Shown: positions 44,790 through 49,807 of the stretch, piece after piece | Layout of the letters: every line of letters starts with the position of its first letter | How positions within the stretch are numbered: the first letter of the stretch is position 1 | Source of the DNA: an uncultured Xylophilus sp. | GTDB lineage: Bacteria > Pseudomonadota > Gammaproteobacteria > Burkholderiales > Burkholderiaceae_C | Assembly: GCA_913776965.1 (NCBI GenBank) | Contig: CAJYQL010000001.1 | Coordinates: 1 to 49,807, forward strand | Reading direction: 5' to 3' | Length of the DNA: 49,807 nt | Notes under the pieces: model-generated | Seen by the model: only the letters and a program-made list of their open reading frames with translations | The model's database searches: none | What the model was told of the DNA's origin: nothing | Translations under genes and position numbers: made by a program

Positions 44790-47019
44790 GCGTTGCCGGC
44801 AGGGCCGCCGTCGCGAGCAGGCGGCGGATGCCCTCGCCGATGGCCGGGAGTTGCCGGCACACGAGCGCGAGCTGGCGGCGGGCACGGTCTTCGGCGCTGT
44901 CCGCCGCAGCGGCGGCGTCCAGCGCATCGGCCAGGGCCGCCAGGGCCGCATCGTCGGTCGTCTCGGGCGCCTGCCGTGCCGCCAGCCGTTCCGCCATGCG
45001 GGCGATTGCGCCCGGCAGCAGATCGGCAGCGGTATCGATCTCGGGCGTAGCTGCGGAGGCACCGCCGTCGCGACGGTGCGCGCCGAGGGCGGACAGGTAG
45101 TTCAGCAGCGTGTGGGACTGCAGCAGGAAGCGGATGCCGGACTCGGCACTGTCGCGCAGGAAGCCCGGTTCCTGCAGCATGCCCGACAGGGCCGACGACA
45201 GCGCGGCATCGGCGTTGTGCGCATTGCGGCGGGCGAGCCGGTAGGCCAGATCGTCGCGCTTGCCGGTGCGGTACTGCTCCAGGATCTGCTGCAGGTAGCG
45301 CCCGCTGGCAGCCAGCGCCGCGGACGCGACCTGCTCCAGCCGGCGGCTGCGCCAGTCCGGCAGCACCAGGAAGACGGCCGCCCCGGCGATCGCCGCGCCG
45401 ATCACCGTATCGACCAGCCGCGGCACGATCAGGTCGTAGCCGTTGCCGATCTGGTTGAAGCTGAGCAGCACCAGCAGGGTGATCGCGCCGGTGGCGACGG
45501 TGTACCGGGTGCGGCGGGTCGCGAAGAAGACCACGCCGGCCGCCACCGCCACGACGGACTGCATCCGCAGGTCCGGAAACAGGTCGAACAGCGCCCATCC
45601 GACCACCAGCCCGCCCAGTGTTCCGGTGACCCGCTGCACCACGCGGCGCAGCGTCTCGCCATAGCTCGGCTGGCAGACGAACAGGGTGGTGAGCAGGATC
45701 CACCAGCCCTGGTCGAGCTGCAGCACCTGCTGGACGGCGAAACCCGCGGCCAGGGCGAGCGACAGCCGCACGGCATGGCGGAACACCGCGGCCTGCGGCG
45801 TGAGCTGCAGCCGAACCCGCGCCAGCGCTTCGCGCCAGCCGTGCGCCGACCGGTCGAACAGGCTGCGGTCGGAGCGCGGATCGTCCAGCGCCGCCGGCCG
45901 GGTCGCCCCGGTGAGGCGCATGTCGAGCGCCGCCAGGTTGCCTTCGAGCGCCACCAGCGACCGCAGCAGCCGTTCGCGCGCGGGCGTGCGGCCGGCCGTC
46001 TGCGTCTGCAGGTGGGCGATCGCGTCCCGCAGGTCCGCAGCAGCCTGCTGCCGGTCGCCGCTGCCGCCGTCGAACGGGCGGCGCAGCTGGATCGCGCGCG
46101 CCAGCTGCTGGCAGGCGGTGCCTTGCAGCGCGAGCAGGCGCTGGCAGCGGTACATCACGTCGCTGTGGAAGAAGGCGTCGGTCATCTCGCCGTAGGCGGC
46201 GTGGGAGGCGCTGGCACGCTCGTGGACGTCCTGCGCCAGGAAGTAGAGCGCCAGGTAGCGCCGCAGCCGCCGCGATCCGGTGCGCGAACCCGGCGTGTCG
46301 GTCCGGCGGTAGAGGCTTTCCTTGGTGGTGTTGAGCGCTGCCACCAGCGTTGCGTTGTGCCGTGCGAGGCCGATCCGCCGCCGCTCCACGTCGATGCCGC
46401 GCACCGGTTCGAACAGCGCAGACTTGAGCCACAGGTATTCGCCGAGCAGCGTGTAGAGCCGCGCGAGGTTCTGCTGCACCGGCTGGTGGACGAACACCGC
46501 CGCCCATGCGACCGACAGCAGGCCGTACCAGGCCGCGCCCAGCAGCAGCAGCGCCGGCTCCTGCCAGAACGGCGCGCCGGTCGCCGCGAAATGCTCCATC
46601 CCGATGGCGCCGTAGAGGGCTAGGATGAGCGTGGCCGAGGCGATCGCCCGGTAGCGCTCGCCGACCGCGCCGAGCATCGTCAGCACGAAGGCCGCCGCGA
46701 CCAGCATTGCCGCCAACGCGATGCCGTGCGCATACAGCATCTGCACCGCGAGCGCTGCCGCCGCGAAGCAGCCGAGCGTGGCGAGCAGCGCGCGCAGCCG
46801 GCCGCGCCAGCTGTCGTCGGTTTCGGCGAGGGCCGAGGCGATGATGCCGAGGAAAGTCGGCATCACGAACGCCATGCGGTCGCGTGTCCACCACAGGGCC
46901 ATCACCGCCGACAGCGCGATCAGTACGCGCAGGCTGTAGACGAAGGTGTCGCGGGCCCACAGCCGTCGCCACAGGCCGGGCGACGGCGGAGACGCCGCAG
47001 CTGCAACTGCCGGAGTCAG
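44770..47019 (-). CDS. YccS/YhfK family FUSC-like inner-membrane protein, probable CTG start
   Basis: Polytopic protein with two membrane blocks, each of several helices, separated and followed by soluble helical regions, as in YccS/YhfK and aromatic-acid exporter-like proteins. Family sequence ([20 protein letters not shown], with LSAVMALWW completing helix 1) lies upstream of the first GTG/ATG (46905/46902). No ATG, GTG or TTG occurs in frame before it. A CTG at 47019 overlaps the nrdR stop as CTGA, analogous to the common ATGA overlap, and gives 749 residues. A conservative call would start at 46905 (711 residues) and lose most of helix 1. The transport function is inferred only. Confidence 0.8.
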   Translation of the reverse strand: MTPAVAAAASPPSPGLWRRLWARDTFVYSLRVLIALSAVMALWWTRDRMAFVMPTFLGIIASALAETDDSWRGRLRALLATLGCFAAAALAVQMLYAHGIALAAMLVAAAFVLTMLGAVGERYRAIASATLILALYGAIGMEHFAATGAPFWQEPALLLLGAAWYGLLSVAWAAVFVHQPVQQNLARLYTLLGEYLWLKSALFEPVRGIDVERRRIGLARHNATLVAALNTTKESLYRRTDTPGSRTGSRRLRRYLALYFLAQDVHERASASHAAYGEMTDAFFHSDVMYRCQRLLALQGTACQQLARAIQLRRPFDGGSGDRQQAAADLRDAIAHLQTQTAGRTPARERLLRSLVALEGNLAALDMRLTGATRPAALDDPRSDRSLFDRSAHGWREALARVRLQLTPQAAVFRHAVRLSLALAAGFAVQQVLQLDQGWWILLTTLFVCQPSYGETLRRVVQRVTGTLGGLVVGWALFDLFPDLRMQSVVAVAAGVVFFATRRTRYTVATGAITLLVLLSFNQIGNGYDLIVPRLVDTVIGAAIAGAAVFLVLPDWRSRRLEQVASAALAASGRYLQQILEQYRTGKRDDLAYRLARRNAHNADAALSSALSGMLQEPGFLRDSAESGIRFLLQSHTLLNYLSALGAHRRDGGASAATPEIDTAADLLPGAIARMAERLAARQAPETTDDAALAALADALDAAAAADSAEDRARRQLALVCRQLPAIGEGIRRLLATAALPATLTETTP

Positions 47020-47465
47020 GTGCGCACCTCGTCCACCAGCGTCTTGAAGTCGTCGATGTCCTCGAAGCTGCGGTAGACGCTCGCGAAGCGCACGTAGGCG
47101 ACCTTGTCCAGGCGCCGCAGTTCGCGCATCACCAACTCGCCGATACGGCTCGAAGGGATTTCACGGAGACCGAGGGTCAGCAGGGTTTCCTCGATCCGCT
47201 CGACGGCGCTGTCGACCTGCTCGATGCCGACCGGCCGTTTGCGCAGCGCCAGGTTCATCGACGCGCGCAGCTTGTCGCGCTTGTAGTCGACCCGGCGGCC
47301 GTCCTTCTTGACGAGGGCGGGGAAGCTGACGTCCGGCCGCTCATAGGTGGTGAAGCGCTTGTCGCAGGCGCTGCACCGGCGGCGCCGGCGCACGAAGGTC
47401 GCGTCTTCCGACACGCGGGTCTCGACGACCTGCGTGTCGGCATGGGCGCAGAACGGGCACTTCAT
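47016..47465 (-). CDS. nrdR: Transcriptional repressor NrdR
   Basis: Zinc- and ATP-dependent repressor of ribonucleotide reductase genes. The 149 residues start [20 protein letters not shown]; zinc ligands are C3, C6, C31 and C34. An ATP-cone follows ([20 protein letters not shown], then [15 protein letters not shown]). glyA lies 19 bp upstream, the glyA-nrdR order common in Burkholderiales. NrdR boxes were not sought outside this region. Confidence 0.97.
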   Translation of the reverse strand: MKCPFCAHADTQVVETRVSEDATFVRRRRRCSACDKRFTTYERPDVSFPALVKKDGRRVDYKRDKLRASMNLALRKRPVGIEQVDSAVERIEETLLTLGLREIPSSRIGELVMRELRRLDKVAYVRFASVYRSFEDIDDFKTLVDEVRT

Positions 47466-47484
47466 GCGCGCGGTGCCCGGTGGA

Positions 47485-48762
<1,278 letters not shown>

Positions 48763-48938
48763 GGGACTCCTCGTTGTCGGTTCCGCCGCGCACGAGCACG
48801 ACGAGGTGGACGGGTGGGCGCGGCCCAGGCGTACGGCCGCGCACCGTGTCAGGTGTCGCTCCCCGATGGTGACCCATCCAACGCCAGTCGCGACCTCCCG
48901 ATCGTACCGAGCGCTCCCGTTCGTGTCACCCTGGTGGC
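48763..48938. promoter_or_regulatory. Divergent intergenic region of actinobacterial type
   Basis: 176 bp between the glyA start and clpS. No clear promoter hexamers were recognised. It belongs to the actinobacterial part of the contig and should not be read as the native glyA promoter of the betaproteobacterium. Confidence 0.5.
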
Positions 48939-49226
48939 ATGACCTTGACCACGCCGGACGTCGACGAGCGGACGACGACCCGCTCCGAGACCCCCTGGGT
49001 GACGGTGGTCTGGGACGACCCGGTCAACCTGATGTCGTACGTCACCTACGTCTTCCAGTCGTACTTCGGGTTCAGCCGCCCGGAGGCGGAGCGGCTCATG
49101 CACCAGGTCGACGAGGAGGGCCGGGCGATCGTCGCCACGGGCGCCCGCGAGGTGATGGAGGCGCACGTGCAGGCGATGCACGGCTACGGCCTGCAGGCGA
49201 CCGTCGACCGCGTCCCGGCGCCGTGA
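48939..49226 (+). CDS. clpS: ATP-dependent Clp protease adaptor ClpS, actinobacterial type
   Basis: N-degron adaptor that delivers substrates to ClpAP or ClpCP. The 95 residues contain [19 protein letters not shown], the actinobacterial form of the substrate-pocket motif, plus [20 protein letters not shown] and [20 protein letters not shown]. The stop overlaps the next gene's GTG by 4 bp (GTGA). The clpS-DUF2017 pair is an actinobacterial arrangement, which marks this end of the contig as foreign. Confidence 0.93.
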   Translation: MTLTTPDVDERTTTRSETPWVTVVWDDPVNLMSYVTYVFQSYFGFSRPEAERLMHQVDEEGRAIVATGAREVMEAHVQAMHGYGLQATVDRVPAP

Positions 49227-49702
49227 TCCCGTTCATCCGCCGGTCCGACGGCGTGCACCTGGCCATGTCCCCCGGCGAGCGCGACGTGCTGACGTCGCTG
49301 ACCGAGCAACTGCAGCAGGTGCTCGCCGGGAACGTCTCGGCGGACCCGGTGGCGACGCGGATGTTCCCGGACGCATACCCGGGCGACGCGGCGGCGAGCA
49401 GCGAGTTCGGCCGGCTGACCCGTCCCGACCTGCTGACGCAGAAGACGACGAACGCCTCGGTCGTGCACGACTGGTCGACGGGCGTGCGGGACGGCGCGTT
49501 GACCCCGGAGGACGTGCAGGCCTGGCTCCGGTGTCTGACGGACCTCCGACTGACGATCGCGGAGCGCCTCGGGATCACCGACGCGGCCAGCGAGGAGGCC
49601 TCGGCTGCGGACCGGTCCGACCGTGCGGTGGGGCTCCGTGACGTCTACGACTGGATCGGGTACGTGCAGGAGCACCTGGTCGACACCATCAGCGTCCCTT
49701 GA
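49223..49702 (+). CDS. DUF2017 protein, actinobacterial
   Basis: 159 residues from the GTG at 49223: [55 protein letters not shown] and [14 protein letters not shown]. This is the DUF2017 family, which in my knowledge is restricted to Actinobacteria and lies directly after clpS. Function unknown; possibly linked to ClpS. The GTG start is chosen because it overlaps the clpS stop and gives the family N-terminus. Confidence 0.88.
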   Translation: MIPFIRRSDGVHLAMSPGERDVLTSLTEQLQQVLAGNVSADPVATRMFPDAYPGDAAASSEFGRLTRPDLLTQKTTNASVVHDWSTGVRDGALTPEDVQAWLRCLTDLRLTIAERLGITDAASEEASAADRSDRAVGLRDVYDWIGYVQEHLVDTISVP

Positions 49703-49705
49703 TCG

Positions 49706-49807
49706 TCAGGCCGCTGCGCCGAGTCGGAGCAGCTCGTGGCGGTGTGACCGGGCCCAGCCGGCCAGGGAGCGAGGCGGCTCCCCGGTGATGAGCTCGACCT
49801 CGTCGGT
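49706..49807 (-). CDS. C-terminus of an NmrA/NAD(P)-binding-type protein, cut by window edge
   Basis: Minus-strand frame open from the window edge to TGA at 49706, giving the last 33 residues: TDEVELITGEPPRSLAGWAR, SHRHELLRLGAAA. The pattern TGxPPRSLxxW is typical of the C-terminus of NmrA-like NAD(P)-binding reductases. Too short for a firm assignment. Convergent with the DUF2017 gene, 3 bp apart, and in the actinobacterial part. Confidence 0.55.
   Translation of the reverse strand, partial: TDEVELITGEPPRSLAGWARSHRHELLRLGAAA

Noticed and set aside
44851-46623. 590-codon plus-strand ORF across the YccS-type gene
   Set aside because: Antisense to a frame with well-formed membrane helices; composition typical of a shadow frame.

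Overview
The window is a high-GC chromosomal segment from a betaproteobacterium, most likely Comamonadaceae or a close relative in Burkholderiales. The order thrS-infC-rpmI-rplT-pheS-pheT-ihfA-merR-tRNA-Pro, the dnaG-rpoD pair, surE-pcm-nlpD, glyA-nrdR and several short palindromic repeats of a kind I associate with that family all point the same way. From about position 48,580 to the right end (the first codons of glyA, then clpS, a DUF2017 gene and a partial reductase) the sequence reads as actinobacterial, probably Microbacteriaceae-like. The switch falls inside the most conserved stretch of glyA, so the contig is best explained as an assembly chimera.

Layout. 1-7.3 kb: rpoD (cut by the left edge), dnaG and a PhoD-type phosphatase on the minus strand, then a divergent mannose-1-phosphate guanylyltransferase. 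7.5-13.5 kb: a PAS-GGDEF-EAL protein, a quinone oxidoreductase and surE-pcm-nlpD, without the rpoS that often follows. 13.5-19.6 kb: a large soluble double-sensor protein ending in CheW, rlmD, a small lipoprotein, a Bax-inhibitor-like membrane protein and a GlcG-type protein. 19.7-22.3 kb: an iron/heme block (hemP with a Fur box, exbD, exbB, tonB, bfd). 22.4-24.5 kb: a SWIB-domain protein and isocitrate lyase behind paired palindromic operators.

24.5-32.8 kb is a translation block. thrS is preceded by what looks like a complete amino-acid attenuator: a 13-codon leader peptide with four Thr codons and mutually exclusive 1:2, 2:3 and 3:4 RNA helices. infC starts with ATC. 33-35 kb holds a BLUF photoreceptor, a ferritin-like DUF892 gene with a consensus FNR box upstream, and a DUF2325 gene behind a near-perfect Fur box. 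35-44.8 kb carries folA-thyA, a SNF2 helicase, a D-2-hydroxyacid dehydrogenase with a divergent LysR, DUF2069, YihY, a CBS protein and aroC. 44.8-48.8 kb holds a YccS-type membrane protein (probably starting at CTG inside the nrdR stop), nrdR and the chimeric glyA.

Most of the window is housekeeping. The points most worth a second look are the thrS attenuator, the glyA chimera, the repeats embedded in coding sequence, the Fur- and FNR-type sites around the BLUF/DUF892/DUF2325 group, and the CTG start.
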